Source of the DNA: Hofstenia miamia
Taxonomy: Eukaryota > Xenacoelomorpha > Acoela
Direction of reading: 5' to 3'
Length of the DNA stretch: 64,000 bases
Assembly: GCA_004352715.1 (NCBI GenBank)
Contig: SCFE01000055.1
Coordinates: 1,587,096 to 1,651,095 of the forward strand
Position numbers and translations under genes: made by a program. The notes beneath the pieces are model-generated. The model did no database searches and was not told the origin of the DNA. It was given only the letters and a program-made list of their open reading frames with translations. Shown here in pieces: positions 29,771 to 42,900 of the stretch (the stretch's first letter is position 1; every line of letters starts with the position of its first letter).

Positions 29771-32700
29771 CAAATTTATTTGGATCAATATAATTTTGGT
29801 GCTGCAGAATCACAATGTGTACACATAATTTAGTTTTCAGGTTGTGACATTGTGAAGAACACATTAACGCTATCTCAATAACTATAGGTGATGTGTGTAG
29901 GATATAGCCAAAAAATGAATTTTCTTGTTGAAAGTTTTATGCATTTGCAAATTTTTGAATGTATATAATCAGATGTTTCAAAAATGTACATTTCAATTTT
30001 TGTTAAAATCTCATTATATTAGTGAAATTTACATTAAAATTAGCGATGTAATAATATTTGTATTTCATTATTAATATTTCCAAATCTACTGAATATATTT
30101 GTACAAAGAATGCGAATATTTTAAAATGTTCTCCCTGAAATCGAGTGTTTTTCAATATATTACCACATATATTTATGGAATTAATATTTATAGTGATCAT
30201 ACACAGGCACATAGGATAAAACTAAATTTTCGATAAAAGGCCTTAGAGAAAATTTTAATTACAAAGCGAAAAATCATAATTATAACGCTAACTATTACGA
30301 GAATAATTTGTCAAGTTTGGTGACCGGATGTCTATTGTCATCACTGTATATTTTTCATGCGTAATTCGGAAAAATATGATATCGTTTTTTGTTATATATA
30401 ACTTTGTTGTTGAAATTCGAGAGATTGTAGATTTTTATAAATTTATTTATCAGTTTCTTTTAACCACAACGGGAAATTTATTGATTTAATTTCGTGACAG
30501 ATTCTTGCTATGAAACCACTGGTTCTCACGTCCATCTTCTGTCAGACGTTGAAACCACATCATTTATTGAAGATTGACAGCTGAGTTTACGTGAACGAAC
30601 GCGTTTCGTTATCACAGTCTTAGATTCTAGCGATCATTTTTTACCAATCAAACACTTCTTTTGCCTACCTATCACTACAAGGGTCGTTTTGGGTCACCAA
30701 TGTTGCGATAACACGTCTCAAAAGCATTTATCTTCACGGTTTTGTGACACTAATGAAACAAAGTAATCATCTGTATTATGAGTTTCCAATTTTTTCTTGC
30801 TATGGATACTACAAAGTCTCCGAAAAAATATTTATATAACATTTTTCTGCCTTCTGTTTTCCCAAATAGATTTTGATTTTTTAATAGGAACGAAAAGTCT
30901 AAGGCTCGTTATTGCCTCCCAAATATTCATATGTAGGACTATAACTCAAATAATTTTGGCAATTTTTTTATTCCAGTTCAATTGGTTCAGGACTTAATCC
31001 TGACGCAGTTCTATTTTAAAAAGTTGTTTTACTAGTTTACAGATATTGCTAATTTGTTGATCAAAGTGCCGTTAAACTGCAAATGTTAAGCACTGGATAG
31101 TTCATTATGTGTCTATGTGTAAGATTTTGTTGTAGATATGTGTCTATGTTTATGTAAACATCGAAATAAATATTGCAAACAAATGAGAAAAGACCGCCAT
31201 GTCCGCGGTTTATTTTGATTTCTTTTCAGTACTGGTTGAGCCTACCATGTAACTTTATTAAGAAATCCTTCTCTTAATTACTTTTTCCATATTTTATATT
31301 AATCATAACCTACTCCAATGTATTTACCATAATTCCAACATGTTTTCTACTCGGTGGTTTGTTGACAAAATTACTCAACCGCAAAATTGCTTTAGTGTTA
31401 TTAATAATTCGGAATCTAGGATTGTGCACACTTCCCATTCAGCTTAGTTATAATTTTACATGTTTAGTAATTTAAAATACATTCTAAAGATTTATTGTTG
31501 ATACTTTCCTTAAATTTCAGTAATTGCAAACGTTTTTTGGAGTGTTAGTCATTTGTTTGCAAATACACTTTCTTTTTTATAAGAATTACATAAATCGAGC
31601 CTAGCCTTCGTGATTTTTAATGATTAAGTCATATTAACCTTAAATATTCTCATATGATTCTTAATTTTCTGCAGGTCAAGTAGGATTAAGAAGAGCGATA
31701 GGAGGTACTATTATTTTAAAGGTCAAATTTTTTAAACGCAGAAATTTAAGAGGCAGGAATTGTGAAAAAAATTTTCTTTGGCAATATAAACGAGTGCTGA
31801 ATATAGAAAAGCATAGAAAAAATATTAATGTTAGTGTAAAAAAACCCCCAAAAAAACCTCAAGTTGATTCTTAATTGTTCATTTTAGACCTTGTGATTCT
31901 TATAAAAAGAATTATTGTAAAAACGAGTGTATTAAGATTATTTTCTACTTTTAACACATTCACAGCCTGATCATTAATTACTTAGCAGAGGTTACTAATT
32001 AAATTTGTAAAACCCCTAATTCAAGCATTGTTTTTTTATTTCTTCTATTAATAATTTGGTGTATGTTAGCAAAGGCTCACCTTTAACATAGCATAGTGAT
32101 TTTAATATATGATCTTATCATAATTGGAAAAGCAAAAATTCCAAAATTTGGAAATTCTCACAGACGGCAAGATGTTTGCCATTTTGAAATGGTCTGTAAT
32201 GGGATTGGTGTTTCACATCTGATGTATACGCGTTGTTGTCCGAATAATATGACACATTGCACATTGCTGAGCTATTCAAATTAAATTTAATACTGCTTTG
32301 AGATATGATCTGCTTTTCGAGCTTATGAATATATCTATTGCCGTATGAGATATGACAGAAACTTATCCGCAGATTGTCTAGCAACATGTGCATGGGATAG
32401 TAGAATTGGACAGAATAGGCATGTGTTCAGCAATTTGTTATTCAGTCGTAATTTGGGTGAAGACAACTGAGGATCAGCGGCGCTGCCGTCTCTTGAATTA
32501 TGTTTCAGCTAATGGATCTAAGTTTATTTTAGTAGCGCGAAGTGCACTCCTTTTAATTTCTACCTCGTAATGGGACCAGACGACTCCATAACTTTAATTA
32601 ATAATTACAGTAATCGGTCTATTGATGTCAATATTAAATTACTTCTTACGTTGAACCAATATCGCTTCCTGCCAAGAAGGCAGCTGCTGACTTGCGGTCT

Positions 32701-33465
32701 AGACCGCTTATATATTGAGTATTCAACACCCAAAGCTCTTAAGTAGAAAACATTTTTAGGATAAACACTCAAGTTCTTATTGAAAAACTAAAAACCTTCA
32801 CTAAATTCGACTGTGATACATTTAAGAACATTAAAACATGTGTTGCAATGAAGACTCAATGTTTTTCTTTGGATGATTGTACCTTCTATACCATGACGTA
32901 CATTATTGTTTAATTTATTCAATTACATTTTGTAAGAATATCTGAGGGAGACTTGAGAATAGTTGTGAATGATAATGAACTTCTTTCATTACAAGATATC
33001 TTTTGTTCGTTATTGATATTTGTTTACTTTAATTGAATTTGAGTTTTTGTGATGTTCTGCATCTGTTAGTGATAAATTATTTAAATATATCGATGCCCAT
33101 TAAGATCGCCCCGCAGACACAAAGTCCGTTAATAACTTCCCGAAATGCAGTGATTGATTTCCTCTCAGACTGGTACCCGCATGCTGTCCCAGTATACAAT
33201 TGGAGTCAGCAAACATTGCGCGTTCAGTACTTTGATGGAATATGTTAATTAATCCAACTGAGGCGCTAATGTTAAGGTCGAAATATTGCACTTTCGATAA
33301 GAAACGACGTTTTTCAGAGAGTGGATTTAAACAATATCTTCAAAGCATGTATTTTATTTCCAAAAAATTTCTTCCACATGCTATTTTACAGTAATATTTT
33401 AAGTACCGTTGCTTCTATTTCGAAAGAAGCCAATTACTCCCATGATCCGATCCAAATGCCTTATA
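29771..33465. other. No gene recognised
   Basis: About 3.7 kb. 30490-30730 and 33090-33240 are less AT-rich than their surroundings but show no recognisable domain, splice structure or terminal repeat. Confidence 0.4.
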
Positions 33466-33709
33466 AAAAAGGTATTGGACTTTTCGGCAGCTCAATATTT
33501 CTTTTGTAGTCAGATTCCAAATTAGTTATCCCAGTTAACTGGGACTGAGATGGACCTTCCTAATTAATTTTTGTACTATTATACAATAATAATACCCCCT
33601 GCCCAGTTAACTGGGATAATAATCCCAGTCCCAGTTAACTGGGATAACTAATTTGGAATCTCTGACTACACAAGAAATATTAAGCTGCCGAAAAGTCCAA
33701 TACCTTTTT
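33466..33709. mobile_element. Foldback element with about 80-bp inverted arms
   Basis: The left arm 33466-33544 and right arm 33629-33709 are near-perfect inverted copies (AAAAAGGTATTGGACTTTTC ... and its complement). The inner ends each carry the 16-bp palindrome TCCCAGTTAACTGGGA (33529-33544 and 33629-33644). A third copy of its 14-bp core lies in the spacer at 33602-33615. The 84-bp spacer has no coding capacity. The structure is that of a foldback-type MITE. No target duplication could be read. Confidence 0.85.
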
Positions 33710-34269
33710 CAATCAGTGATGTTATCTTTGATATTCTCTTCATTGTTGTCTATTTTTTTGAAAACGTAGTAAACTTTAAAATTGATTTTTTATGAGTTAA
33801 ATGACTGAAAAAGAGTGTACACATGTCGATATCGTTAATTTCAAAACAACATGTCAGGATCGGTGGAATTTTCTGCAGAAGTTGAACTATGACCTCTATA
33901 AGTTCTTTTCTACGGTTGCTCAATTCAAATTTAACTATTTCACTTAAATACATTGATTGTGGACATTCGGACCATTTATTTGGTATCTAGTCTTTCATTA
34001 ACCGTAGTTTTTAACCTCTTAGGAATATATAAATAGATATTTCCGAAGTGCTCATTATGACTATTTTTAAATTACATAAACATTTGTTTCCGCTGAAATG
34101 CATCATTTTTGTAAAGCCTACCGGCTTTGAGTGTCGCCATGTAGACTGGCTGTCGTGTTAAATTGCTTTTAATTTTTTTGTTAATTACTGCAAATTATTG
34201 ATGCTATTTTAAAATGCTTTGAGTTTCAGAGTACTGATTGTTTGAATTCCATTTAATCGAATTATTTTC

Positions 34270-34528
34270 GCATTATATTTAAAGCTTTGTGTCTGAAAAA
34301 GCTTTGTATTCAGCAACCTAAAGCTTAAAGTTTCGTCATGAACAAACCATATATATATATATATATNNNNNNNNNNNNNNNNNNNNNNNNNNNNNNNNNN
34401 NNNNNNNNNNNNNNNNNNNNNNNNNNNNNNNNNNNNNNNNNNNNNNNNNGCATTATATTTAAAGCTTTGTGTCTGAAAAAGCTTTGTATTCAGCAACCTA
34501 AAGCTTAAAGTTTCGTCATGAACAAACC

Positions 34529-34530
<2 letters not shown>
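34270..34530. other. Assembly gap (34367-34449) with duplicated flanks
   Basis: The 81 bases GCATTATATTTAAAGCTTTG... ending in ACAAACCAT occur at 34270-34350 and again at 34450-34530, on either side of an 83-base gap with TA repeats. Most likely contig ends overlap and were joined without collapsing. Confidence 0.85.
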
Positions 34531-34565
<35 letters not shown>

Positions 34566-35208
34566 TGTTAGCTAGATATATATATATATATATTTATTTA
34601 TTTAGTTATATATTGATGTGTGTGTCTATGAATATGTAGACAAACCAATGTATCCAAAAATGGTCGAAGGCGAGTTTATATCGAATTTACAGAGACGCAG
34701 TGTTCATGAAATCTGCGATTTGGGGCAAAATCGTGCTCTTTCGTACAATTTCCACGCAGCTGGATTATTACACCATGAACACTTTCCAGAGTAATATGTT
34801 TCAAATTTAGTCGTATTTCATGGCCATAAATGAGCCCAGATTTCACTTTATATGGCAATTGTAGTTAGGGCATAAGAAGGAGAGTCCTTCAATAGAAACT
34901 AAAAATCGCTGATGATATTAAAGCAGCTGTTACAGAAGTTTTCGAATATATTAACAACAATGAAGTATTTCTCAGAAGAATACACGACACATTTTTCGGT
35001 TACTTTCCTTGTGAATACTGATTGAGGACTTGCAAATTGTCTAAACAGTTTCTTTCACCAACTACTATGTCCCCTATGTATAGTGAGTCTGCTTTCTTTC
35101 GCTAAATATGCAACATTGTTTGAAACTTCTGGTCGACTCTGTATTTATGAGTAAATATTGAAAGACATTGTTTTGTATTTATATATCTTTTTAAGTTTCT
35201 AACTCAAA

Positions 35209-35502
35209 TTAAATATGATTGACAACTACTGCTATTTTTTGAGCACATGACGAGTGGAAACCGTTATCAAAAAATACGAGTAATCTACAGATTGCTGGCC
35301 GACTTATCTCACTGGAAGCTGTAAAGGGCTTGAAGTCTTTGAACAGGCATGAGCGGTCACTAAAATATCGAGACTCAATAGCTTCCGTAAATTGAAATTT
35401 TTTACTAGTAAGATCATCAAATAGTTCTGTAGGAAAAATTCCCGTTTTGGTGTGAGTTCGCGCAGACGCGAGGGTTAAGAATAAAACAGAAAGAGAAGAC
35501 AA
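35209..35502 (-). CDS. Unidentified minus-strand open segment, about 97 codons
   Basis: The reading begins (from a TTG, no ATG) LSSLSVLFLTLASARTHTKT and continues GIFPTELFDDLTSKKFQFTE, ending CAQKIAVVVNHI and a stop. The first 15 residues look like a signal peptide or membrane segment, and the remainder has balanced, non-repetitive composition unusual for this AT-rich region. There is no in-frame ATG and no convincing splice acceptor. It could be an exon, a transposon fragment or chance. I do not recognise a family. Confidence 0.22.
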   Translation of the reverse strand: MSSLSVLFLTLASARTHTKTGIFPTELFDDLTSKKFQFTEAIESRYFSDRSCLFKDFKPFTASSEISRPAICRLLVFFDNGFHSSCAQKIAVVVNHI

Positions 35503-35572
35503 TTTATATCCAGTTGTCCTTACAGTTTAAGGTTAAATGCTTTCCTTAAGCACTCTTTTTGCAGCTTAAGAT

Positions 35573-35902
35573 TATATATATATATANNNNNNNNNNNNNN
35601 NNNNNNNNNNNNNNNNNNNNNNNNNNNNNNNNNNNNNNNNNNNNNNNNNNNNNNNNNNNNNNNNNNNNNNNNNNNNNNNNNNNNNNNNNNNNNNNNNNNN
35701 NNNNNNNNNNNNNNNNNNNNNNNNNNNNNNNNNNNNNNNNNNNNNNNNNNNNNNNNNNNNNNNNNNNNNNNNNNNNNNNNNNNNNNNNNNNNNNNNNNNN
35801 NNNNNNNNNNNNNNNNNNNNNNNNNNNNNNNNNNNNNNNNNNNNNNNNNNNNNNNNNNNNNNNNNNNNNNNNNNNNNNNNNNNNNNNNNNNNNNAGCTTA
35901 AG

Positions 35903-35936
<34 letters not shown>
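35573..35936. other. Assembly gap (35587-35894) with duplicated flank
   Basis: 308 N bases. AGCTTAAGATTATATATATA precedes the gap (from 35566) and recurs at 35895 directly after it, again suggesting unmerged overlapping contig ends at a TA repeat. Confidence 0.9.
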
Positions 35937-35942
<6 letters not shown>

Positions 35943-36856
35943 CTTACATATATATAAGTTTTCTTTATAATGTATGCTGAATTATTTCTAGAGGTAATTA
36001 GTGCCCTTATATTAAGTTGAATTTTCCTTACCTAGTACGGTTTTGTGTAAAAAAAAGTACGGTTTGAACGCACTTTTTACTCGATCACTGATATTTATTT
36101 TCGATATCTACTTTATGTATGCGCGATTGGGTACTTACAAAGCATTATCCTTTATGAATTAATCATGATTAGATATTCGCAATATTAAATATTTAATGGA
36201 AACGTTGAAGTCGGAAGGAAATACATTTTGAAATGTCTCAAGTTTATGGCCAAAAATTGTGTTAATGTGGAGCATGCGTAAGTTGACTGTCGTTTACATG
36301 GCGTTAGTAATCTAATGAAACAGTTTCGTTGGGAATTTATTTGACTGTTTTCGTAATTGACAGCAGAAGTGACAAAATAAATGGTGCTGTTCTTGAAAAT
36401 AAACCCGTGACTCACTAGTAGTCCCAGATGCATCTAATTAATTGCACTTTCATTCTGGTGTTTCCATTTATTAAAATGCTTTTGTGAAAATGAGGCTGGC
36501 GAGGTGTTAATTAACTACCCATTTGCCCAACCTTTTATTTATATCGTTTGACTAGCGTTTAACGCACCTATTCAAAAATATCATTTTAATTTCTGAAGTA
36601 AATGTATTTATTGTAAAGTTTTGATTCTGGACGCTAGTTTTGGTTGATGAACGAATTCATTGAATTATTGAAAAACATACAAAAGATAGGGTTACTGTTT
36701 GTACGGAAAGTCTTATTTTGTATAATAATTTTCTTTTTAGGAAAATGTTTATTTTAAAATTTCAAAATTTCAAGTATTTTGACGAAACCCGTCAATAAAA
36801 TGTTACGACCTCGGCTACAAAACGCAAATTTACATGTATGTATATATACATATATA

Positions 36857-36937
36857 TTAAGTTACATTTTATTGCGACTTGTTTCGACAAACATTGTTGT
36901 CATTTTTAAGCATTTGGAGATTTTGCTCAAAAGAAGG

Positions 36938-36984
<47 letters not shown>

Positions 36985-37889
36985 TGAGTGTATGGCTGAA
37001 ATTAAATTCACAAAACAACATGAAAAAGACAATATGATAAATTTTATTGATGTTGCCGTAACTAAGCACATGAATGACATTTCGACCACGTGGTTTCAAA
37101 AACCGACTGTACAGGCTTATAAATATCATTATTTTCGAATTGCAATGAGCGTCATAAAATAAACACCAACTTTTCTTGCCTAGTCAATCGAATATTTGAA
37201 TCTTGCTTAACAAAAAGTGTGCTTAATAAAAAGTTGGGATAAAATCACAAAAGATTTCAAAAATAATGGATATCCACTAAAACTAATTCGTAAGATTATT
37301 AATAGGAAAGTTTCATGCATTACACAATATTCAAATTCTACACATAACCAAGACAAACAAAAGTATACTGGAAGTTACCATTTATAAAATCACGAAGAGA
37401 ACAACTAAAGAAAACAATACAATCATACAACAAAGAATTACCAACTTCGAAAATTTGTCCAGTATTTTACGAAAAAGACCATAGAAATTTTCCCTTATAA
37501 AGATCATATACCCATTTCATTGCCTTCTGTTATCGTTTATTTATACGACTGTGATTAATGTTCAAGTTCCTACATTGGCGAGACTAGGAGGCATTTAGAA
37601 ACTCGGGCAAAAGAGCATATAAAAGGGCATATACAATCCGAAATATATATACATGGATGTGAACCTAAGCTGAAAATTTTAACATACTAATAAAACCTCG
37701 TGAATCTAAAATCGTTGAAGCAATATGCATTAAGTCAACTAAGAAAACATTATTAAATAAATACAGACATCAATCAAATTTAAATATATTTTGAACATCT
37801 GAATTACTCAAAGTTCTGGAACATTTCTCAAAATGCTTGAAAATGACAATAATGTTTGTCGAAACATGTCGAAATAATGTGTTACTTAA
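36857..37889 (+). mobile_element. Penelope-like element, 3' part, with flanking inverted repeats
   Basis: Plus-strand readings give the end of a Penelope-type RT: INFIDVAVTKHMNDISTTWF, then QKPT (37038-37110). Thumb-like sequence follows (DFKNNGYPLKLIRKIINRKV, 37251-37310), then KVYWKLPFIKSRREQLKKTI, then a GIY-YIG-type segment CSSSYIGETRRHLETRAKEH (37559-37618). RT followed by GIY-YIG is specific to Penelope-like elements. Frameshifts and stops make it inactive. 36857-36920 and 37824-37889 are inverted copies of each other at roughly 85-90% (core TGTTTGTCGAAACA). (TA)n tracts lie between the left repeat and the RT and to the right of the element. Confidence 0.75.
36938..36980. repeat. (TA)n microsatellite
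   Basis: About 42 bp of TA, inside the Penelope-like unit between its left inverted repeat and the RT fragment. Confidence 0.9.
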
Positions 37890-37918
37890 AAATGTTTAAA
37901 GTCTTAAGATTATAACCA

Positions 37919-37954
<36 letters not shown>

Positions 37955-38906
37955 NNNNNNNNNNNNNNNNNNNNNNNNNNNNNNNNNNNNNNNNNNNNNN
38001 NNNNNNNNNNNNNNNNNNNNNNNNNNNNNNNNNNNNNNNNNNNNNNNNNNNNNNNNNNNNNNNNNNNNNNNNNNNNNNNNNNNNNNNNNNNNNNNNNNNN
38101 NNNNNNNNNNNNNNNNNNNNNNNNNNNNNNNNNNNNNNNNNNNNNNNNNNNNNNNNNNNNNNNNNNNNNNNNNNNNNNNNNNNNNNNNNNNNNNNNNNNN
38201 NNNNNNNNNNNNNNNNNNNNNNNNNNNNNNNNNNNNNNNNNNNNNNNNNNNNNNNNNNNNNNNNNNNNNNNNNNNNNNNNNNNNNNNNNNNNNNNNNNNN
38301 NNNNNNNNNNNNNNNNNNNNNNNNNNNNNNNNNNNNNNNNNNNNNNNNNNNNNNNNNNNNNNNNNNNNNNNNNNNNNNNNNNNNNNNNNNNNNNNNNNNN
38401 NNNNNNNNNNNNNNNNNNNNNNNNNNNNNNNNNNNNNNNNNNNNNNNNNNNNNNNNNNNNNNNNNNNNNNNNNNNNNNNNNNNNNNNNNNNNNNNNNNNN
38501 NNNNNNNNNNNNNNNNNNNNNNNNNNNNNNNNNNNNNNNNNNNNNNNNNNNNNNNNNNNNNNNNNNNNNNNNNNNNNNNNNNNNNNNNNNNNNNNNNNNN
38601 NNNNNNNNNNNNNNNNNNNNNNNNNNNNNNNNNNNNNNNNNNNNNNNNNNNNNNNNNNNNNNNNNNNNNNNNNNNNNNNNNNNNNNNNNNNNNNNNNNNN
38701 NNNNNNNNNNNNNNNNNNNNNNNNNNNNNNNNNNNNNNNNNNNNNNNNNNNNNNNNNNNNNNNNNNNNNNNNNNNNNNNNNNNNNNNNNNNNNNNNNNNN
38801 NNNNNNNNNNNNNNNNNNNNNNNNNNNNNNNNNNNNNNNNNNNNNNNNNNNNNNNNNNNNNNNNNNNNNNNNNNNNNNNNNNNNNNNNNNNNNNNNNNNN
38901 NNNNNN
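37955..38906. other. Largest assembly gap (952 bp)
   Basis: N bases bounded by TA repeats at 37923-37953 and 38907-38932, just 3' of the Penelope-like element. Confidence 0.95.
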
Positions 38907-39558
38907 ATATATATATATATATATATATATATTGTACCACGAATAGTAAATCCTAGGTCACCTCTAGATCTACTTGTTAAGATACAATTCTAAGTCTCGT
39001 TTATACGTCTGTAACCCGTACTCTAATTTCTAAGTAATTTTTTTCAATTCCTTCGTAAAATTAGCCACATACTTTCATCTTATAGCTTAAAACTGTTTGT
39101 AATAATATGTAATTGATGAAATAGTGATATATGTGATTTTCAAAAAAGAGATAACGATTTCGTGAGTTGTAGAAATTAATTTCCAAACTGTATTTGAATC
39201 AAGTAGTATTTTGACATTCCCAGTGCCTGTCAGAATTCAGTCTTTCAACAACTTGACGTTTTTCTAACTGATATGATTCCACAGAAATTATTTTTGCATT
39301 TATCAGTCTCAGTCTCTCAACATTTCCAAATTTTTCAATGCAATATATAGACAATATATGTCAGAGATGCGCACTTGCTTGGCCTAAAATTTGAGTCTCC
39401 TAAGCATTAAGTAATTGAAACAAACACAACTTCTTTTACTGATAAGAAAATTTTGTTAGTATAACAGGTTGACTGGCAGATCTCATAGATTCCCGTTGTT
39501 TTATATTGCAGTCAATTGCTAATTTCATAAAGTGACTCTGTATTCACCAGTGTACTGT

Positions 39559-39640
39559 CGTGTATTGAAATTTTCGTGTATTCGGTATTCGTGTATTACG
39601 AATTATTTTCTCGTGTATTTATTTCGTGTATTCATGTATT
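39559..39640 (+). repeat. Interspersed CGTGTATT repeats
   Basis: Exact CGTGTATT at 39559, 39575, 39590, 39612 and 39625, with CATGTATT at 39633. Spacing is 13 to 22 bp, so this is not a simple microsatellite. Related CGTGTA words recur at about 39890-39920, which suggests that 39540-39925 is one unit. Confidence 0.75.
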
Positions 39641-39925
39641 TTACTTAATCTATATCAAGAAAATACACATATATCTTCAATTTTGTAAATTGGAATGCGC
39701 TATAAGACAAATTACAAGCAATTGTAAGAGAAGTCTAGAGACGTTCTTACCAATTTTTCTAATTTTCCGCTTGTTGTTGGATCGGATACCAGATGCTGAA
39801 AGCAGGTGTATTGAAAGAATTTAATTTTTACAAGCATTTCCTCTATTTTACAATTTTAAGTAGGTGGTTACGTAATTTTAGCCAAATACTCGTGTACTTT
39901 CTCATGTATCGTGTATCATGGTAAA

Positions 39926-42900
39926 AATGCGTCGCAAATTCAAAGTTTTAGAAATATTGTTGGCTTACGTCCGATGTCTATCACCAATGTATTTATGCAT
40001 GATGTAGAGCCTTGTGCGCGTATCATCATATGTTGAGCAATCATTGGCTTTATCATTTCATTAGTCATACAAAAATTTTAAGGCCAGAATTTAGAGAAAA
40101 ATGTTTAATCTTTGTATATTTACTAACGGCTAGACATGTTAATTCACTCAAATTGATAAATAATGCATTCATAAACATAAACACAGAACCGAGGGGTCTC
40201 TCCAACCGTGGTTACAGGGATAACAATTTGTTGTAGAGGTTTTGTTTTTGCGTTTGTCGCCTAAAGGCTGTCTTATCAGTTGATTCATTCAATTAAAACT
40301 TGCTTTTAACGTACTTACCTACAAATAAACACATAAACACAATGACGAAACGTTTTCAAATAAAATGTTTTTTATATTTTCCCATATTTAATCTTGAATT
40401 TCATTTTATGAAAAAATTATTTATTTTTCCAGCAATACATATACATAAAATTTATATTTTAATAACAATTTTTTTTTCGTTAAAACTTTATTTTTACACA
40501 GCAAAATGTGTATCTAAATATTTTTACATGCTATGTATTGTCTCTATTTGAATGCATTTTATGCTATTTTCTTATTGCAATATTTGAAATTTTTAGCAGT
40601 TATCTGCACATATAATAAACCTGGTTGATATTTTATTTCGGTTTCAATAAATAAAATGTTCCCTATAGTACTCTTTAAATATAATTGTTTTAATTTTAAT
40701 TAATCAAAAATCTTCCTAACGTCTGCATTGGTTTCTTCTTAAAAATACTTCACGAACTAAAAAAGTCATAAACCTTTTTGAAAGATTCGGACTTTTCAAA
40801 AGAAATAGTTAATTTTTTCAATAGCTTCAGGCACAGCAATACACTTTTGTACAAATTTTATACATTAAGTTGAAGTGTGTTCATCAAGCATTTCCAAATT
40901 TCTAAACGACTTGGACTAAATTTTTCGTAATTTTAAAGTTAAGATTATGGTTTAATAGCCAAATATATTAAGTATTACTAAGACAAGCAATAGAATAAAA
41001 AATTTTCAGAGTTATCGGATAAGATTTTTTGCCTTAGAATCTTTTAGGCTTTTCTGAGATTTTGACCAAATATATGCGTGTATACGAATATCAACTAAGT
41101 TTTTTACTATATAAATTTTTGGAATTTTGTGATAGCTGTTCTGTTTATTGTCTTGACATGAACCAAGGTACGTAATTGGATAGTAACATTTTGAGTAAAA
41201 ATTATTAATAAAAATATTACGTTCTTCGCTTTTGTTAGGACAGATAAAATCAGGGCAATCAAGATAGACATTGTCTGACAAAGTTTTCAAAATTATATTC
41301 TAAACATTAGAGTAATTTAAAACAAAGCTAACTGAATACATTTGTATGTTAATCTTTTATCAAAATATCAAAACTACATAGGCGTAACCAAGTAGAAATA
41401 TATAACCCGGTCTCCTTTCAAAATGTGAAAAATTCTATAAAATTTTAAATTTTAATTCTTTTCTTCAAATATAATGAATTTAGTTTTGATAGATTTTAAA
41501 AAAATTGTACTTTATAGTTGCGCATGCTATAAGTTGTTCGCTAAAGATAAAATATAACAATTGCATCATAATTTAATGTATTTAATATTAAAAAAATGTA
41601 CGTAGCAACTCTGGGTTACATTATATTGGTGACTATCCTGAAAATCTCAGAAATGTGGAAATATAAAAATTAATGAAATACAAAAGTCCTGATTACCCGC
41701 ATGAATACAAAGGTGACCTATAAAAACACCTCGAAGTAAGATTTTCTAAATCTGCTAAATTGTTAATTATTTTCTTTCTTTAAATTTTTACGTTTAACCC
41801 AACCCGCCTTATACGCAGTTGTGGAATTTATCTAAAATAAATACGGACACACTTTTGCACTTTATATCTGCATGTTTGCTCTAAGATTTAACTGATAATC
41901 TTTTCTGATAGCGCACTTGATGAATTTCACGGCTATGTTTTAAACCAATGGCTTCGGTCAGGCCGCAATGTCACCCGTTAAGCAGTTCTTTATTAAACGT
42001 GAATTCCTGATTTAAACGGTTAAGTAACGCGATTAGTTTATCACAATCCGTAGCTTAAGCCGTTCTTATTGAAGATCTTTTGCTTCTTTTTGCACTCACG
42101 CGTTTTAACTATAAAATTTGATTAAATAACCTTAGAGATATGTGGTTGCAAACACAGCTCATCTCGGAGATATATTTATCTTAGATCGTTCGCTTCATTG
42201 AATTCAACAACCATTGCGTTATAGTGTTTCTATATTTATAGTTACACTCAATACTTGTTAACAACTAGTTTGTGTAGATACAAAAACAATGATACGTATC
42301 CAATAAAATGTGCTAGTGTATAGCGTTCCTACCATAAAATAGAGTCTTAATTAAAGATTGAACAAAATATTTTTCCCAGTTTTTAGCTTCGAATTTTAAA
42401 GAGCTATTGCAGAATTTAATGGATTTCTAGTCAAATTTTCAATAAACTTTGGGAGAAACATATGCATTAAACGTATGGTAAAGTAATTGTTTAGAGTATG
42501 CATTGAAAGCATTTCCATTTCATGATGTTTTCCTGTAAAATCATTTTCAGGGAACAATGGTCGTTGTAGAAGAAGATTGTATATGTTCTATTGCAAGTTT
42601 AAATATTCGGAGGTCAAAACTAGGAATACCCTAGCCTTCATTCTTAGCGTTTGTTACACATAGCAAATTGTTCAACAGTGTTTTGATAGATTTAAATTTT
42701 AAAAAAGCACAGTTTTTTAGGCAACGTAGATTAAAATGTAAAGGAGATTTTAGTTTGCAAGTGACTTAGAATGAAAGAAATTTTCGATAGAACATATGAA
42801 TTTCTGCTGCAAGTCAAACATAGACATTTCTATTATTTTCTACATTTGGAGCTTAGCTAACTTGTACTCTATTTTGGTATTAAACCTAGTTTTGGTTTAT

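Noticed and set aside
30490-30730. Possible LTR start (GGGTCACCAATGTTGCGATAAC)
   Set aside because: No second LTR, primer-binding site or gag/pol sequence nearby.
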